Of a stretch of DNA of 64,000 nt, positions 18,473 through 29,118 are shown one piece after another. Positions within the stretch are counted from its first letter, which is position 1; each line of letters opens with the position of its first letter. The notes under the pieces were generated by a model, which was not told where the DNA came from, did no database searches, and saw only the letters and a program-made list of their open reading frames with translations. Origin of the DNA: Pseudomonas sp. 8Z. GTDB taxonomy: Bacteria > Pseudomonadota > Gammaproteobacteria > Pseudomonadales > Pseudomonadaceae. The stretch covers positions 836,526 through 900,525 of the forward strand of contig NZ_LR733824.1 in the NCBI RefSeq assembly GCF_902506535.1, read 5' to 3'. Position numbers and translations under genes: made by a program.

Positions 18473-19135
18473 TCAGCGTGAGCGACGTGCATAGGCGGCC
18501 AGCACGATCCGCTCGGACTGCACCAGATAGGCGTCCAGCGCCTGTGCCGCTTCCTGTGCCTGGCCTGCTTCGAGGCGTTCGAGAATCGAGGCATTCATAT
18601 CGATGTAAGGCGAGTGCAGAAATTCGGCATCGTTGAGCAAGCCGAAGGCCAAACGCAGTTCAGCGGACAGGTGAGCATAAAACGTATTGAGGCGCTCACT
18701 GTCGGCCAGTTCGACGATTGCCGCGTGGAAAGCCATGTTAGCCGTGCCTGCGCCTCTCCAGTCCAGCGCTTGACGACAACGCTTGGCAGCCGCCACCGCC
18801 TCGGCCATGCGCAGTACCGCCGGGTGCTTGGGATACGCCTGCGCCAGCGCCTGGCACTCGATAAAGCGCCGTACTCGGTAAATATCGATGATCGACGCCA
18901 TATCAGGCACCGCGACAAATACGCCGCGATTGGGCTCGTGCTTGAGCAAACCCTCCTGAGTGAGTACGCGAAAGGCCTCACGCAGCGTATTACGCGAGAT
19001 GTCCAGGCTCGCGCTCAAGGCCGCCTCGGACAAACGCTGCCCCGGTACCAGCTCGCCATCGACCAACTGGCGACGGATCTCGGCCGTCACGGTTTCACCG
19101 AGGGTGCGCGGATTTTCAGGTGTGTCGTTGCTCAT
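18473..19135 (-). CDS. GntR-family (FCD) transcriptional regulator
   Basis: This 220-residue regulator has an N-terminal winged helix at about residues 10-75 (LSEAALSASLDISRNTLREAFRVL) and a C-terminal FCD ligand domain at about 85-215. It is divergent from the NRAMP/pxp cluster and so is the probable local repressor. A 13-bp palindrome in the shared intergenic region (19319-19331) is a candidate operator. FCD regulators typically bind carboxylates, which would fit 5-oxoproline or a similar acid. This is inference from context. Confidence 0.85.
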   Translation of the reverse strand: MSNDTPENPRTLGETVTAEIRRQLVDGELVPGQRLSEAALSASLDISRNTLREAFRVLTQEGLLKHEPNRGVFVAVPDMASIIDIYRVRRFIECQALAQAYPKHPAVLRMAEAVAAAKRCRQALDWRGAGTANMAFHAAIVELADSERLNTFYAHLSAELRLAFGLLNDAEFLHSPYIDMNASILERLEAGQAQEAAQALDAYLVQSERIVLAAYARRSR

Positions 19136-19318
19136 TGCTCCATCCGTTGCACTTACCCGTCATTCACTGATGTTCACCTGCTCGCTGCAGGCTGGCAGAT
19201 GGTCTATGACTGCGCGCAGCCAGGCAAGCACTCTGGATGTAACCTCGCGCATCATGATGGAACACACCAGGGTAATTAGGTAACAAAATAGTGCATACAT
19301 ACCAACCAAACATCATGT

Positions 19319-19331
19319 ATTGTTGAACAAT
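19319..19331. promoter_or_regulatory. Candidate operator palindrome for the GntR regulator
   Basis: ATTGTTGAACAAT is a perfect 13-bp palindrome about 100 bases upstream of the NRAMP gene and 184 bases from the GntR start. GntR/FCD sites are usually short palindromes of this size. It is assigned by position and symmetry only. The remaining 295-base intergenic region is AT-rich and shows no gene. Confidence 0.4.
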
Positions 19332-19430
19332 TAATTCATTGTGAATCAACGATAGAGCCAAAAAGAAAGGGCATGGCACGCTGCTTGCGTTGTCTTCGGC
19401 AAACACCCAGCCAACGCTTTGGAGTGCCTC

Positions 19431-20663
19431 ATGCAAGATCAAACCGCTAGCGACTTCACCCGCTCACGCCGCGCCTCTCTGACCGCCGCGATATTCCTGA
19501 TGGCCACTTCGGCCATCGGCCCTGGCTTCATTACCCAGACCGCCACCTTCACCGCCACCATGGGCGCGGCTTTCGCCTTCGGCATTCTCGCCTCAATCCT
19601 GATCGACTTCGTGGTGCAGTTGAACGTCTGGCGCACCGTGTCCTTGACCGGCATGCGCGCCTCGGACCTGGCCAACGCCGCGATTCCCGGTAGCGGCTAT
19701 CTGCTCGCCCTGCTGGTGATCTTCGGCGGTCTGGTATTCAACGTCGGCAACATCGCGGGCGCGGGCCTGGGCCTGAATGCCTTGATGGGACTTGATCCCA
19801 AATGGGGCGGAGCCCTGAGCGCCCTGGTGGCCATCGGCATCTTCCTGTCCAAGCGTGCAGGCATCGCCATCGACCGCCTGATCGTGGTGCTGGGTCTGCT
19901 GATGATTGTGCTCACCCTGTTCGTTGCCTTCGCCTCTAATCCGCCGCTGGGCGAGGCGCTGCGCCAGACTGTCTGGCCGGATCAGATCAACTTCGCCACC
20001 ATCACCACCATCGTTGGCGGCACCGTGGGCGGCTACATCACCTATGCTGGCGCACACCGCCTGCTCGATCGCGGCCTCGTTGGCGAAGAACACATCAAGG
20101 AAGTCACCAAAGCAGCGCTCAGCGGTATCGCTATGACCGGCGTGATGCGCTACATCCTGTTTCTGGCGATTCTCGGCGTAGCCGTCAGCGGTGCGGTCAT
20201 CGACACCTCAGGCAAAGGCGCCAACCCGGCAGCCCAGGCTTTCCAGGCCGCAGCCGGTGAACTCGGTCTGCGCACCTTTGGCTTGGTACTCTGGGCTGCC
20301 GCTATCACCAGCGTGATCGGTGCGGCCTACACCTCGATGTCGTTCATCACCGCCTTCGTGCCCGGCATCGGCGAGCGAGGGCGCAACCGTGCGACCGTGG
20401 CGTTCATCGCCGTGTCACTGAGTGTCTACCTGGCACTGGGCACTGCACCTGCCGCCCTGCTGCTATTTGCGGGCGGTTTCAACGGCTTGATTCTCCCCAT
20501 TGGCCTGAGCATTTTCGTCTACGTGGGCTGGCGCCGCAGCGATCTGATGGGCGGCTATCACTATCCACGCTGGCTGCTGATGCTCGGCGCCATAACCTGC
20601 CTGCTGACCTGGTACATGGCAGCCAAATCGGTCGGCCCCATCCTCGCCTTCGTCAACCTCTAG
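19431..20663 (+). CDS. NRAMP-family transporter of the pxp cluster
   Basis: This 410-residue inner-membrane protein has about 11 helices. It belongs to the NRAMP-like branch that accompanies LamB/YcsF genes (YcsG type). The first helix [20 protein letters not shown] replaces the DPGN metal motif of true NRAMP Mn/Fe carriers, so an organic substrate rather than a metal is likely. The start is ATG 19431 after GGAG at good spacing. It is the first gene of a five-gene run and probably imports the compound the enzymes degrade. Confidence 0.82.
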   Translation: MQDQTASDFTRSRRASLTAAIFLMATSAIGPGFITQTATFTATMGAAFAFGILASILIDFVVQLNVWRTVSLTGMRASDLANAAIPGSGYLLALLVIFGGLVFNVGNIAGAGLGLNALMGLDPKWGGALSALVAIGIFLSKRAGIAIDRLIVVLGLLMIVLTLFVAFASNPPLGEALRQTVWPDQINFATITTIVGGTVGGYITYAGAHRLLDRGLVGEEHIKEVTKAALSGIAMTGVMRYILFLAILGVAVSGAVIDTSGKGANPAAQAFQAAAGELGLRTFGLVLWAAAITSVIGAAYTSMSFITAFVPGIGERGRNRATVAFIAVSLSVYLALGTAPAALLLFAGGFNGLILPIGLSIFVYVGWRRSDLMGGYHYPRWLLMLGAITCLLTWYMAAKSVGPILAFVNL

Positions 20664-20674
20664 GAGACTTCGAC

Positions 20675-21445
20675 ATGCCTTCCATCGACCTCAACAGCGA
20701 CCTGGGCGAGAGCTTCGGCCAGTGGCACATGGGCGACGATGCCGCCATGCTCGATATCGTCAGCAGCGCCAACGTCGCCTGCGGTTTCCATGCGGGCGAT
20801 CCGGCGGGCATCCTGCGCACCCTCAAGGCTGCCGCAGCCAAGGGCGTGACCATCGGCGCCCACGTCGCCTACCCGGATCTGGTTGGCTTCGGCCGCCGCA
20901 ACATGGACGTGGCCAGCTTTGATCTGACCGCCGATGTGATCTACCAGATCGGCGCCCTACAGGCCCTGGCCACTGCCGCAGGCACCTCGGTGCGCTATGT
21001 GAAGCCCCACGGCGCGCTGTACAACACCATCGCTCACGACACCCGCCAGGCCCTAGCGGTGATCGAGGCGATCCGTGCGGTCGACGCGCGCCTGGTGCTC
21101 GTTGCCCTGGCTGGCTCACCGCTGATCGAGCTGGCCCGCCGCGAAGGCCTGACCTGCATCGCCGAAGCCTTCGCCGACCGCGCCTACACGCCGCAGGGCA
21201 CTCTGGTGTCACGCCGCGAGCCAGGTGCCGTGCTGCACGACGCCGAACAGGTGGCCCAACGCATGCTGCGCCTGGTGCAAACCGGCGAGGTCGAAGCCAT
21301 CGACGGCAGCCTCACCCGCATCGAAGCCGATTCCATCTGCGTGCACGGCGATAGCCCCGGCGCCATCCAAATGGCCCGCGAGGTGCGCCAGTTGCTGGAG
21401 CAGTCCGGCGTATCTCTGCAAGCTTTCGCCGGAGTTGCCCAATGA
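20675..21445 (+). CDS. pxpA: 5-oxoprolinase subunit A (LamB/YcsF)
   Basis: PxpA works with PxpB and PxpC to open 5-oxoproline to glutamate with ATP. The 256-residue protein has the family landmarks [12 protein letters not shown] at the N-terminus, [37 protein letters not shown] and CVHGDSPGA. It is full length. It lies 11 bases after the transporter and overlaps the next gene by ATGA. Confidence 0.92.
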   Translation: MPSIDLNSDLGESFGQWHMGDDAAMLDIVSSANVACGFHAGDPAGILRTLKAAAAKGVTIGAHVAYPDLVGFGRRNMDVASFDLTADVIYQIGALQALATAAGTSVRYVKPHGALYNTIAHDTRQALAVIEAIRAVDARLVLVALAGSPLIELARREGLTCIAEAFADRAYTPQGTLVSRREPGAVLHDAEQVAQRMLRLVQTGEVEAIDGSLTRIEADSICVHGDSPGAIQMAREVRQLLEQSGVSLQAFAGVAQ

Positions 21446-22248
21446 ATGCCATCCAACGCGCCCAGCAGGCCGCCATTGCCGCCGCCCGCCAGGCCCGCGC
21501 CGAGTACCGCAGCGGCCGCGTCGCGCCCACCGCTGGTATCGCGCCGGGCATGACCCAAGCCAACCTGATCGCCCTGCCCCGCGACTGGGCCTACGACTTT
21601 CTGCTCTACGCCCAGCGCAACCCCAAGGCCTGCCCGGTGCTCGACGTGAGCGACGCCGGCAGCCCGCACACGGTACTGGCCGAAGGCGCCGACCTGCGCA
21701 CCGACCTGCCGCTGTACCGTATCTGGCGTGATGGCAAGCTGGCCGAGGAAGTCAGCGACGCCACCGCCGCCTGGGCGGAACACACCGACATGGTGACCTT
21801 CCTGATTGGCTGCAGCTTCACCTTCGAGACCGGTCTGCAGGAAGCCGGTATCGAGGTGCGGCATATCGCCGATGGCTGCAACGTGCCGATGTACCGCAGC
21901 AATCGCGCCTGCCGCCCGGCGGGCCGTCTGCATGGCGAGATGGTGGTGTCGATGCGGCCAATCCCGGCGGATCGCGTCGCCGAGGCAGCCGCCATTTCCG
22001 GGCGCTATCCCTCGGTGCACGGCGCTCCGGTGCATATCGGCGAGCCACTGGGTCTGGGCATCGTCGATCTGCACAAGCCTGATTTCGGCGATGCCGTGCG
22101 TATCGAGCCCGGCGAAGTTCCGGTGTTCTGGGCCTGCGGCGTGACGCCCCAGGCGGCGGTCATGGCCTCCGGCGTGCCCTTCGCGATTACCCACGCCCCC
22201 GGCCATATGTTCATCACCGACGTGCCTGACAGCGCGTACCACGTTTAG
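21442..22248 (+). CDS. DUF1445 (YcsI-type) putative hydro-lyase
   Basis: This 268-residue protein belongs to the YcsI/DUF1445 family, long annotated as a hydro-lyase and related to D-glutamate cyclases. Recognisable segments are [43 protein letters not shown] and [13 protein letters not shown]. subtilis has the same neighbours (ycsF-ycsG-ycsI-kipI-kipA), so the family belongs with this enzyme set. It could feed 5-oxo-D-proline or glutamate isomers into the PxpABC step. That role is inferred. Confidence 0.85.
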   Translation: MNAIQRAQQAAIAAARQARAEYRSGRVAPTAGIAPGMTQANLIALPRDWAYDFLLYAQRNPKACPVLDVSDAGSPHTVLAEGADLRTDLPLYRIWRDGKLAEEVSDATAAWAEHTDMVTFLIGCSFTFETGLQEAGIEVRHIADGCNVPMYRSNRACRPAGRLHGEMVVSMRPIPADRVAEAAAISGRYPSVHGAPVHIGEPLGLGIVDLHKPDFGDAVRIEPGEVPVFWACGVTPQAAVMASGVPFAITHAPGHMFITDVPDSAYHV

Positions 22249-22257
22249 GAGCTTGCA

Positions 22258-23871
22258 GTGCGTTTTCTCCCTGTAAACCTGAATGCGCTGCTGGTCGAGC
22301 TGGCGGATCTGGACGAAACCCTGGCACTGTTCGCGGCGCTGCAGGCCGAGCCCATCGCCGGGATCGAGGAAATCGTCCCGGCAGCGCGCACCCTGCTGAT
22401 CCAATACCGCCCCAGCGCCATCGACCGCCAGAGCCTGATCGACAACCTCGCCGCTCGTGACCTCAGCCAGCGCAGCAGCCGCGCAAGCCGCCGGGTGGAA
22501 ATCCCCGTGCACTACAACGGCGAGGATCTCGACGAAGTGGCCGGGCTACTCGGCATCAGCCGCGAAGAAGTGGTGCGCCGCCATACCAGCGCGGATTACG
22601 AAGTGGCCTTCTGCGGCTTCGCCCCCGGCTTCGCTTACCTGAGCGGCGGCGCCGAGTTTCAGGTGCCACGTCGGCAGACCCCGCGCACACGCATTCCAGC
22701 GGGCGCCGTGGCCCTGGCTGGCAACTTCAGCGGGATCTACCCCAAGGCCAGCCCCGGTGGCTGGCAAATCATCGGTGTCACCCCGCTACAAATGTGGGAC
22801 TTGAACCGCGCCGAAGCAGCCCTGCTGCGCCCCGGCTACAAAGTGCGTTTTCAGGATGCCGGGCCGCTGCCAAGCGGTGGCCTGCCTGCGCGCCCGCAAC
22901 CACCAGCCCCTGACCAGCCAAGTGGCGCGCACCTGGAAATTCTCAGCCCCGGCCTGCAAAGCGTGCTGCAGGATCTTGGCCGCGCCGGTCACACCGACCA
23001 GGGCGTGTCGCTGTCTGGTGCACTCGATCGTACAGCCCTGCGCGCCGCCAACCGCGTGGTGGGTAACGACTCGGCCTGCGCCTGTCTGGAAGTGGTGCTC
23101 GGCGGCCTGAGCTTCGTCTGCCGTGGCCGGGCGATCATCGCCGTGACGGGAGCCCGGACGCCGCTCAGCATCACCACCGCCAGCGGCCTGTACTGGCAGC
23201 CAGACAACTATCAACCTATCGAGCTGGACGACGGCGACCGCGTCAGCCTCGGCGCGCCCCAGGCCGGGCTGCGCAGCTACCTGGCGGTTCGCGGCGGTTT
23301 TCAGGTGCAGCCTGTGCTGGGCAGCCTGTCCTACGACAGCCTGGCTCAGGTCGGCCCAGAACCACTCAGGATCGGCGACCGTTTGCCCCTGGATGAGATC
23401 AGCGCCGGTAACAGCGTATCGCTACAAGAGTCGCCCGCCTTCGACCTGCCGACCACCCAGGACGTCATCACCCTGGACGTGGTCATGGGCCCGCGCAGCG
23501 ACTGGTTCACCCAGGCGGCCATCGAACGCCTGAGCAGCCAGCCGTGGCGCGTCACCCCGCAATCCAATCGGGTCGGCATTCGCCTTGAGGGCGAGGTGCC
23601 GCTGGAGCGCTGCCAACATGACGAACTGCCCAGCGAAGGCACCTCACTGGGCGCCATCCAAGTGCCCGCCAGCGGCCAACCGGTGCTGTTTCTCGCCGAC
23701 CACCCGCTGACCGGCGGCTATCCGGTGATCGCCGCCGTGGCCAGCCACCATCTGGATCTGGCCGGGCAAATCCCGATCAATGCACAGATTCGCTTCAATC
23801 CGATTGAGGCATTCGTTGAGCTTGTGCCCGACGCTTCCCTTCTCACTGCCGATGCGAAGAACCAGCCATGA
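22258..23871 (+). CDS. pxpBC: Fused 5-oxoprolinase subunits B and C (urea amidolyase-type)
   Basis: This 537-residue protein fuses the PxpB/KipI domain (about residues 1-215, with [14 protein letters not shown] and [20 protein letters not shown]) to the PxpC/KipA domain (about 225-530, [42 protein letters not shown]). The two domains together also form the carboxyltransferase part of urea carboxylase, which matters because a biotin carboxylase gene follows with a 4-base overlap. The start is GTG 22258 after TAGGAG. Confidence 0.9.
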   Translation: MRFLPVNLNALLVELADLDETLALFAALQAEPIAGIEEIVPAARTLLIQYRPSAIDRQSLIDNLAARDLSQRSSRASRRVEIPVHYNGEDLDEVAGLLGISREEVVRRHTSADYEVAFCGFAPGFAYLSGGAEFQVPRRQTPRTRIPAGAVALAGNFSGIYPKASPGGWQIIGVTPLQMWDLNRAEAALLRPGYKVRFQDAGPLPSGGLPARPQPPAPDQPSGAHLEILSPGLQSVLQDLGRAGHTDQGVSLSGALDRTALRAANRVVGNDSACACLEVVLGGLSFVCRGRAIIAVTGARTPLSITTASGLYWQPDNYQPIELDDGDRVSLGAPQAGLRSYLAVRGGFQVQPVLGSLSYDSLAQVGPEPLRIGDRLPLDEISAGNSVSLQESPAFDLPTTQDVITLDVVMGPRSDWFTQAAIERLSSQPWRVTPQSNRVGIRLEGEVPLERCQHDELPSEGTSLGAIQVPASGQPVLFLADHPLTGGYPVIAAVASHHLDLAGQIPINAQIRFNPIEAFVELVPDASLLTADAKNQP

Positions 23872-25601
23872 AAAAAGTCCTGATCGCCAACCGTGGTGAA
23901 ATTGCCATACGCATTGCTCGCGCCTGCCGCGACCACGGCGTGGCCTGCGTGGCCGTCTACGCCAATGCCGATAGCGACGCCCTGCACGTACGCCATGCCG
24001 ACGAAGCCTACGCGCTGGACGGCGAACGCCCGGCCGATACTTACCTGAACATCGACAAACTGCTGGCCATCGCCAAACGCGCTGGCGCCGATGCCGTGCA
24101 CCCCGGCTATGGCTTTCTCTCCGAGCGCGCTGACTTCGCCCGCGCCGTGCAGGGCGCCGGGCTGACCTGGATTGGCCCTAACCCACAAACCATCGACGTG
24201 CTCGGCGACAAGGTCGCCGCGCGCAAGCTCGCCCAACAGGTTGGCGCGCCGCTGGTGGCCGGTACACCCGGCCCGGTGCACAGCGCCGCCGAAGTGCTGG
24301 CCTTCGCCGAGCAGCACGGCCTACCCATCGCCATCAAGGCCGCATTCGGCGGTGGCGGGCGCGGCATGAAAGTGGCCTGGCGCATGGACGAAGTGGCCGA
24401 GCTGTACGCCTCGGCGGTGCGTGAAGCCGAAGCTGCCTTCGGCCGTGGCGAGTGCTTCGTCGAGCAGTTCCTCGACCGCCCGCGCCATATCGAAGCGCAG
24501 GTGATCGCCGACACCCACGGCAATGTCGTCGTGGTCGGCACCCGCGACTGCTCGCTGCAACGGCGCAACCAAAAGCTGGTGGAAGAAGCGCCAGCGCCGT
24601 TCATCAGCGAGGCGCAGCGCCAGCGCATTCACCAGTCCGCGCGCGACATCTGCGCCAAGGCCGGTTACGTCGGTGCCGGCACTGTGGAATACCTGCTCAG
24701 CGCCGATGGCACCCTGTCGTTTCTGGAGGTGAACACTCGCCTGCAAGTGGAGCACCCGGTCACCGAGGAAACCACCGGCGTCGACCTGGTGATCGAACAA
24801 CTGCGCGTCGCCGACGGCCTGCCGCTGTCATTCAGTGCCACGCCAACACCGCGCGGACACAGCTTCGAGTTCCGTATCAACGCCGAGGACGCGGGCAAGG
24901 GCTTTTTGCCCACACCAGGGCGCATCAGCGAATTTCGCGCCCCCAGCGGCCCTGGCGTGCGCCTGGACAGCGGCGTGGAAAGCGGCTCGACGGTGCCCGG
25001 CAACTTCGACTCGATGATGGCCAAGCTGATCGTCACCGGCGCTACCCGCGAGCAGGCCATCAGCCGCGCCCGCCGTGCCCTGGCTGAATTTCAGATCGAC
25101 GGTATCGCCTCGGTATTGCCCTTCCACCGCGCGGTGATGGACCACGAGGACTTCACCGCTGCCGAGCGCTTCGCCGTACACACGCGCTGGATCGAGACCG
25201 ACTTCGCCGAACAAATCACCCTGGCCCCACGCACCCCGCCAGTGGCGGGCGACGCGGTGCTGCGCACCTTTATCGAAATCGACGGCAAGCGCCATGAACT
25301 GGGCCTACCCAGCGCCCTGCTGCAGGGTCTGGCCCCGCTTGGTGGCCCGGCGCAGTCTGCAGCGCAGGGCACAGCGCCTGCTGCCGAAGAAGGTCTGATC
25401 AGCGCGCCGATTTCCGGCAACCTGCATGCCTGGCTGGTCGAGGACGGCGCACAGGTAAAAGCAGGCGAGGTCATCGCGGTGATGGAAGCGATGAAGATGG
25501 AAACCCAAATCAGTGCGCCAGCAGATGGCACCCTGCATATTCGTGAGCAGGCCGGCGCCTATCTGGATGCCGGGGCGGCGTTGGCCAAGCTGGAGGGCTG
25601 A
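23868..25601 (+). CDS. Biotin carboxylase with fused biotin carrier domain
   Basis: This 577-residue protein has an ATP-grasp biotin carboxylase (residues 1-450; [48 protein letters not shown]) and a C-terminal biotinyl domain with the lysine target in EAMKMET at about residue 543. It lacks a carboxyltransferase domain. The preceding PxpBC fusion is of the carboxyltransferase type, so the two probably form a split biotin enzyme resembling urea carboxylase. It differs from housekeeping AccC in carrying its own biotin domain. It is the last gene of the cluster. Confidence 0.88.
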   Translation: MKKVLIANRGEIAIRIARACRDHGVACVAVYANADSDALHVRHADEAYALDGERPADTYLNIDKLLAIAKRAGADAVHPGYGFLSERADFARAVQGAGLTWIGPNPQTIDVLGDKVAARKLAQQVGAPLVAGTPGPVHSAAEVLAFAEQHGLPIAIKAAFGGGGRGMKVAWRMDEVAELYASAVREAEAAFGRGECFVEQFLDRPRHIEAQVIADTHGNVVVVGTRDCSLQRRNQKLVEEAPAPFISEAQRQRIHQSARDICAKAGYVGAGTVEYLLSADGTLSFLEVNTRLQVEHPVTEETTGVDLVIEQLRVADGLPLSFSATPTPRGHSFEFRINAEDAGKGFLPTPGRISEFRAPSGPGVRLDSGVESGSTVPGNFDSMMAKLIVTGATREQAISRARRALAEFQIDGIASVLPFHRAVMDHEDFTAAERFAVHTRWIETDFAEQITLAPRTPPVAGDAVLRTFIEIDGKRHELGLPSALLQGLAPLGGPAQSAAQGTAPAAEEGLISAPISGNLHAWLVEDGAQVKAGEVIAVMEAMKMETQISAPADGTLHIREQAGAYLDAGAALAKLEG

Positions 25602-25621
25602 AATCGCCCCAGGTATCGCTG

Positions 25622-25757
25622 CGCTCCACCCAGGCTACAGCCAAGTAGGGTGGATCGGGGCGCGTACCCGACGCTCTTTTCATCCACCATCTTGCCGAAC
25701 TCATGGTGGACGGATACAGCGTCGTCCACCTTACGGTTTGTAGCCTGGGTGGAGCGC
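25622..25757. repeat. Intergenic inverted-repeat element
   Basis: Perfect 18-bp arms (GCGCTCCACCCAGGCTAC at 25622-25639 and its complement at 25740-25757) enclose inner inverted segments (GTAGGGTGGAT and CATCCACC; CGTCGTCCACC). A related inner part occurs at 33820-33901. The element fills the 220 bases between the biotin carboxylase and trpE terminator; no gene is present. Confidence 0.7.
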
Positions 25758-25776
25758 GATCCCCAGGCAGCGGAAA

Positions 25777-25809
25777 CGAAAAGGGCAGCCTGCTGAGCTG
25801 CCCTTTTCG
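25777..25809. terminator. Terminator between the pxp cluster and trpE
   Basis: CGAAAAGGGCAGC pairs with GCTGCCCTTTTCG around a 7-base loop, between convergent stops. It works on either strand. Confidence 0.85.
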
Positions 25810-25822
25810 TTATGCGCTCGGA

Positions 25823-27301
25823 TCAGCGCGAGCCCTGCTCCGCCAAGGCCACGGCCTTGAACATGGCGCGGCGCTTGTTCAGGGTTTCTTCCCATTCCAA
25901 CGCAGGCACCGAATCGGCAACGATGCCCGCGCCAGCCTGTACATGCAGTTCGCCGTCCTTGATCACCGCGGTGCGAATGGCGATGGCGGTGTCCATGTTG
26001 CCGTTCCAGGCGTAATAACCAACCGCGCCGCCGTAGACGCCACGCTTGACCGGCTCCAGCTCGTCGATGATTTCCATGGCGCGGATTTTCGGCGCACCGG
26101 ACAGGGTGCCGGCCGGCAGGATCGCGCGCAGTGCGTCCATCGCCGACAGTTCGGGCTTGAGCTGACCGGTGACGTTGGAAACGATGTGCATGACGTTGGA
26201 GTAGCGTTCGATGACCATTTTCTCGGTCAGCTTGACTGAACCGACCTGCGATACGCGACCCGTATCGTTGCGGCCCAGATCAATCAGCATCAGGTGCTCG
26301 GCGACCTCCTTGGCATCGGCGAGCAGATCCTGCTCCAGCGCCAGATCGGCCTCTTCCGTGGCGCCACGCGGGCGCGTACCGGCAATGGGGCGCACGGTGA
26401 CCAGGCCATCTTCGACACGTACCAGCACTTCCGGCGAGCTGCCGACCACATGGAAGTCACCGAAATTGAAGAAGTACATATAAGGCGTCGGATTGATACA
26501 GCGCAGCGCGCGGTACAGATCGATAGGCGCCGCCGTGAACGGGATCGACATACGCTGGGAAATCACCACCTGCATGCAGTCCCCGGCCAGGATGTACTCC
26601 TTGATGGAGTTGACCGCCGCCTCGTAGTCAGCCTTGCTGTAGCTGGAACGAAACGCCGGTTCCTCGCCCTGCGCAGCGGCCAGATCCACGCCCAGACGCG
26701 GGGTGATCGGCTGACGCAGCTTGAGCAGCACATCACGCAGACGCGCCTGCCCCTGTGCAAAAGCATCAGGCTCAGCCGGATCGACCAGCACGATGGCGTG
26801 CATCTTGCCGGCCAGGTTATCGAACACCACCACCGCATCGGACACCATCAGCAGGATATCCGGCGTGCCCAGCGTGTCGGGATTCACGCCATCAGCCAGC
26901 TTGGGCTCCACATAACGCACGCTGTCATAGCCGAAGTAACCGACCAGGCCACCGTTGAAACGCGGCAGACCGGCGATGGTCGGCACCTTGTAGCGCGCCT
27001 TGAACTGCTCGACGAACGCCAGCGGGTCGCGGCTGGTGTGGCGCTCGACCTCGACACCATCGGTCGTAATCACAACCTCGTGCCCCTGCACACGCAGCAC
27101 GGTGCGCGCCGGCAGGCCGATGATCGAGTAGCGCCCCCATTTCTCGCCACCCTGCACGGATTCGAGCAGGTAGGAGTTGGGCGCGTCAGCCAGTTTCAGG
27201 TAGATCGACAACGGCGTGTCGAAGTCGGCGATGGTTTCGCAGGCGAGCGGAATGCGGTTGTAGCCTTCAGCGGCCAAACGCAGGAATTCTTCGTGGGTCA
27301 T
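25823..27301 (-). CDS. trpE: Anthranilate synthase component I
   Basis: It makes anthranilate from chorismate and ammonia, with TrpG as the amidotransferase. The 492-residue protein has the tryptophan feedback-site motif SYLLES near residue 44, and the chorismate-binding core with [37 protein letters not shown] and [15 protein letters not shown]. It is a separate unit from trpGDC with its own leader peptide, as is normal in Pseudomonas. Confidence 0.96.
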   Translation of the reverse strand: MTHEEFLRLAAEGYNRIPLACETIADFDTPLSIYLKLADAPNSYLLESVQGGEKWGRYSIIGLPARTVLRVQGHEVVITTDGVEVERHTSRDPLAFVEQFKARYKVPTIAGLPRFNGGLVGYFGYDSVRYVEPKLADGVNPDTLGTPDILLMVSDAVVVFDNLAGKMHAIVLVDPAEPDAFAQGQARLRDVLLKLRQPITPRLGVDLAAAQGEEPAFRSSYSKADYEAAVNSIKEYILAGDCMQVVISQRMSIPFTAAPIDLYRALRCINPTPYMYFFNFGDFHVVGSSPEVLVRVEDGLVTVRPIAGTRPRGATEEADLALEQDLLADAKEVAEHLMLIDLGRNDTGRVSQVGSVKLTEKMVIERYSNVMHIVSNVTGQLKPELSAMDALRAILPAGTLSGAPKIRAMEIIDELEPVKRGVYGGAVGYYAWNGNMDTAIAIRTAVIKDGELHVQAGAGIVADSVPALEWEETLNKRRAMFKAVALAEQGSR

Positions 27302-27342
27302 GATTAGCCTCGTGGCTCGGGAAATCGGTCAGATGCAGACGG

Positions 27343-27357
27343 GCCGCGCACGGCGGC
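27343..27357 (-). terminator. Candidate trpE attenuator hairpin
   Basis: On the minus strand GCCGC-CGTGC-GCGGC lies 9 bases after the leader peptide stop, the same relative position as the hairpin in the trpG leader. The following tract is only weakly T-rich, so attenuation is plausible but not proven. Confidence 0.4.
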
Positions 27358-27366
27358 AGGACGAGA

Positions 27367-27411
27367 TCAAGCGCGCCAGCGCCAACGGGCCAGAGCCTTG
27401 ATCACTTTCAT
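27367..27411 (-). CDS. trpL: trpE leader peptide (attenuation)
   Basis: The 14-residue frame MKVIKALARWRWRA carries two tryptophan codons and ends in TGA, 65 bases before trpE. It differs from the trpG leader peptide at only four positions, and the RWRWRA end is identical. This indicates shared control of the two trp units. The Shine-Dalgarno is weak (CTCTGG), as for the trpG leader. Confidence 0.78.
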   Translation of the reverse strand: MKVIKALARWRWRA

Positions 27412-27524
27412 CCAGAGTTTGCAGGTAACCACCACAAAAGCATCTCGACAGGCGGGGAATAAGGAGAGCGGGCACGTTAGCAGCTACACGCCAAACGCTG
27501 CAAGCGGGGCAAAGCGCTAGCTTG

Positions 27525-27583
27525 GTAGGAGCGGATTTATCCGCGATCTTAATTGCCCGTTTCGCGGATAAATCCGCTCCTAC
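27525..27583. repeat. REP pair with perfect 22-bp arms
   Basis: Two REP copies beginning GTAGGAGCGG and ending CCGCGA stand in inverted orientation (27525-27546 and 27562-27583), separated by 15 bases. The pair would fold as a long hairpin between gph and the trpE leader. Apart from the leader peptide, hairpin and REPs, 27302-27612 holds no gene. Confidence 0.85.
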
Positions 27584-27612
27584 GAAAGCCGAATGGCACA
27601 ACTGGAGATGTG

Positions 27613-28293
27613 TCAGAGCAGTTCGGCGAGACTATCGACCAGCAGTTGCGGCTCTTCCTCGGCAATCGGGCGGCCATGGTTATAGCCGTAGCTCACCGCC
27701 ACGCAAGGCACGCCAGCAGCGCGGGCAGCCAGTACATCATTGCGCGAGTCGCCGACGAACAGCGATTGCGCCGGGGTAACATCAGCCAAGCGCATCACCT
27801 GCAATAGCGCCGCCGGGTCGGGCTTTTGCTGCGGCAGGGTGTCACCGCCGATGATCCACCGAAAGTACCCACCGAGGCCGACCTGCTCCAGCAGCGGCGC
27901 GACGAAACGCTCCGGCTTGTTGGTGACCACCGCAAGCTCGACAGCCGCCGTGCTCAGCGCTTCGAGCAGTTCATGTACACCTGGGTAGAGCGCAGTCAGG
28001 TGATGACAGTCGGCATAGATATCGAGAAAGCGCGCCAGCGCCTCTTCCGTCTCGGCCTCGCCCACTGCCGAATGATCCAGACCACCGGCCAGAGCGCGAC
28101 GCACCAGCACCCGCGCGCCATTACCGACCCAATCACGCACCTTCTCGACACCAGCCGGCGTACGGCCCAGCTCGACCAACATGCGGTCGATGGCCTCGGC
28201 CAGATCCGGCACCGAGTCGATCAGCGTGCCGTCCAGGTCGAACATCACCAGGCGCGGCAGCTCGCCGCCGCACAACACGCGCAGCGGTTTCAT
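27613..28293 (-). CDS. gph: Phosphoglycolate phosphatase
   Basis: This HAD-superfamily phosphatase removes 2-phosphoglycolate formed in DNA repair. The 226-residue protein has the catalytic motif [11 protein letters not shown] (nucleophile Asp near residue 19), motif [11 protein letters not shown], and the metal-binding [15 protein letters not shown]. It overlaps rpe by ATGA (28290-28293), so the pair is co-transcribed. Confidence 0.92.
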   Translation of the reverse strand: MKPLRVLCGGELPRLVMFDLDGTLIDSVPDLAEAIDRMLVELGRTPAGVEKVRDWVGNGARVLVRRALAGGLDHSAVGEAETEEALARFLDIYADCHHLTALYPGVHELLEALSTAAVELAVVTNKPERFVAPLLEQVGLGGYFRWIIGGDTLPQQKPDPAALLQVMRLADVTPAQSLFVGDSRNDVLAARAAGVPCVAVSYGYNHGRPIAEEEPQLLVDSLAELL

Positions 28294-28964
28294 CCACGCA
28301 CCTGGGCCAGTTCGGCACGCATGGCGTCGATCACCGCCTTGTAGTCCGGCTGGTTGAAGATCGCCGAGCCGGCGACGAAGGTGTCGGCGCCCGCCTCGGC
28401 GATCTCGCGGATGTTCTGCACGTTGACGCCGCCGTCGATTTCCAGGCGAATCTCGCGGCCGCTAGCATCGATCAGCGCGCGCGCTTCACGCAGCTTGTCG
28501 AGGGTGCCGGGGATGAACTTCTGCCCGCCGAAGCCAGGGTTGACGCTCATCAAGAGGATCATGTCGACCTTGTCCATCACGTACTTGAGCACGTCCAGCG
28601 GGGTGGCCGGGTTGAACACCAGGCCGGCCTTGGCGCCGCCGGCCTTGATCAGTTGCAGGGAGCGGTCGATGTGCTCGGACGCTTCCGGGTGGAAAGTGAT
28701 GTAGCTGGCGCCCGCTTCGATGAAGTCGCCGATGATGCGATCCACCGGTTTGACCATCAGGTGCGCGTCGATGGGCGCGGTGATGCCGTACTTGCGCAGC
28801 GCCGCGCAGACCATTGGGCCGATGGTCAGGTTGGGCACGTAGTGGTTGTCCATGACATCGAAATGGACGATGTCGGCGCCAGCGGCGAGTACGTTGTCCA
28901 CTTCCTCGCCCAGGCGGGCGAAGTCAGCGGAAAGGATCGACGGGGCGATGGCGAAGGGTTGCAT
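28290..28964 (-). CDS. rpe: Ribulose-phosphate 3-epimerase
   Basis: It interconverts ribulose 5-phosphate and xylulose 5-phosphate. The 224-residue TIM barrel has the motifs [46 protein letters not shown] and LEIDGGVN. I chose ATG 28964; 17 extra upstream codons are not family-like. Order rpe-gph, upstream of trpE, is the usual Pseudomonas arrangement. Confidence 0.95.
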   Translation of the reverse strand: MQPFAIAPSILSADFARLGEEVDNVLAAGADIVHFDVMDNHYVPNLTIGPMVCAALRKYGITAPIDAHLMVKPVDRIIGDFIEAGASYITFHPEASEHIDRSLQLIKAGGAKAGLVFNPATPLDVLKYVMDKVDMILLMSVNPGFGGQKFIPGTLDKLREARALIDASGREIRLEIDGGVNVQNIREIAEAGADTFVAGSAIFNQPDYKAVIDAMRAELAQVRG

Positions 28965-29068
28965 GGCGCACCTCTGAGGGCTTGAGTCACGGTGGCGCGC
29001 ATTGTAACGGCTCAATGGCTATCTGACAGCGCTACGGGATCAGACGCGCCAATTCGCCTCATAGCAAA

Positions 29069-29098
29069 AGGCCCCGCCGGTTTCCCAGGCGAGGCCTC
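29069..29098 (-). terminator. Terminator of the ABC transporter operon
   Basis: On the minus strand AGGCCTCGCC pairs with GGCGGGGCCT (one wobble), followed by TTTTGC. It lies 20 bases after the stop of the last permease gene. Confidence 0.75.
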
Positions 29099-29118
29099 AT
29101 TCATGCAACCGCGACGTT

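Noticed and set aside
21184..22512. A 442-codon minus-strand frame across pxpA, the DUF1445 gene and pxpBC
   Set aside because: It is antisense to three well-recognised genes and has His/Gly/Ala-rich shadow composition.
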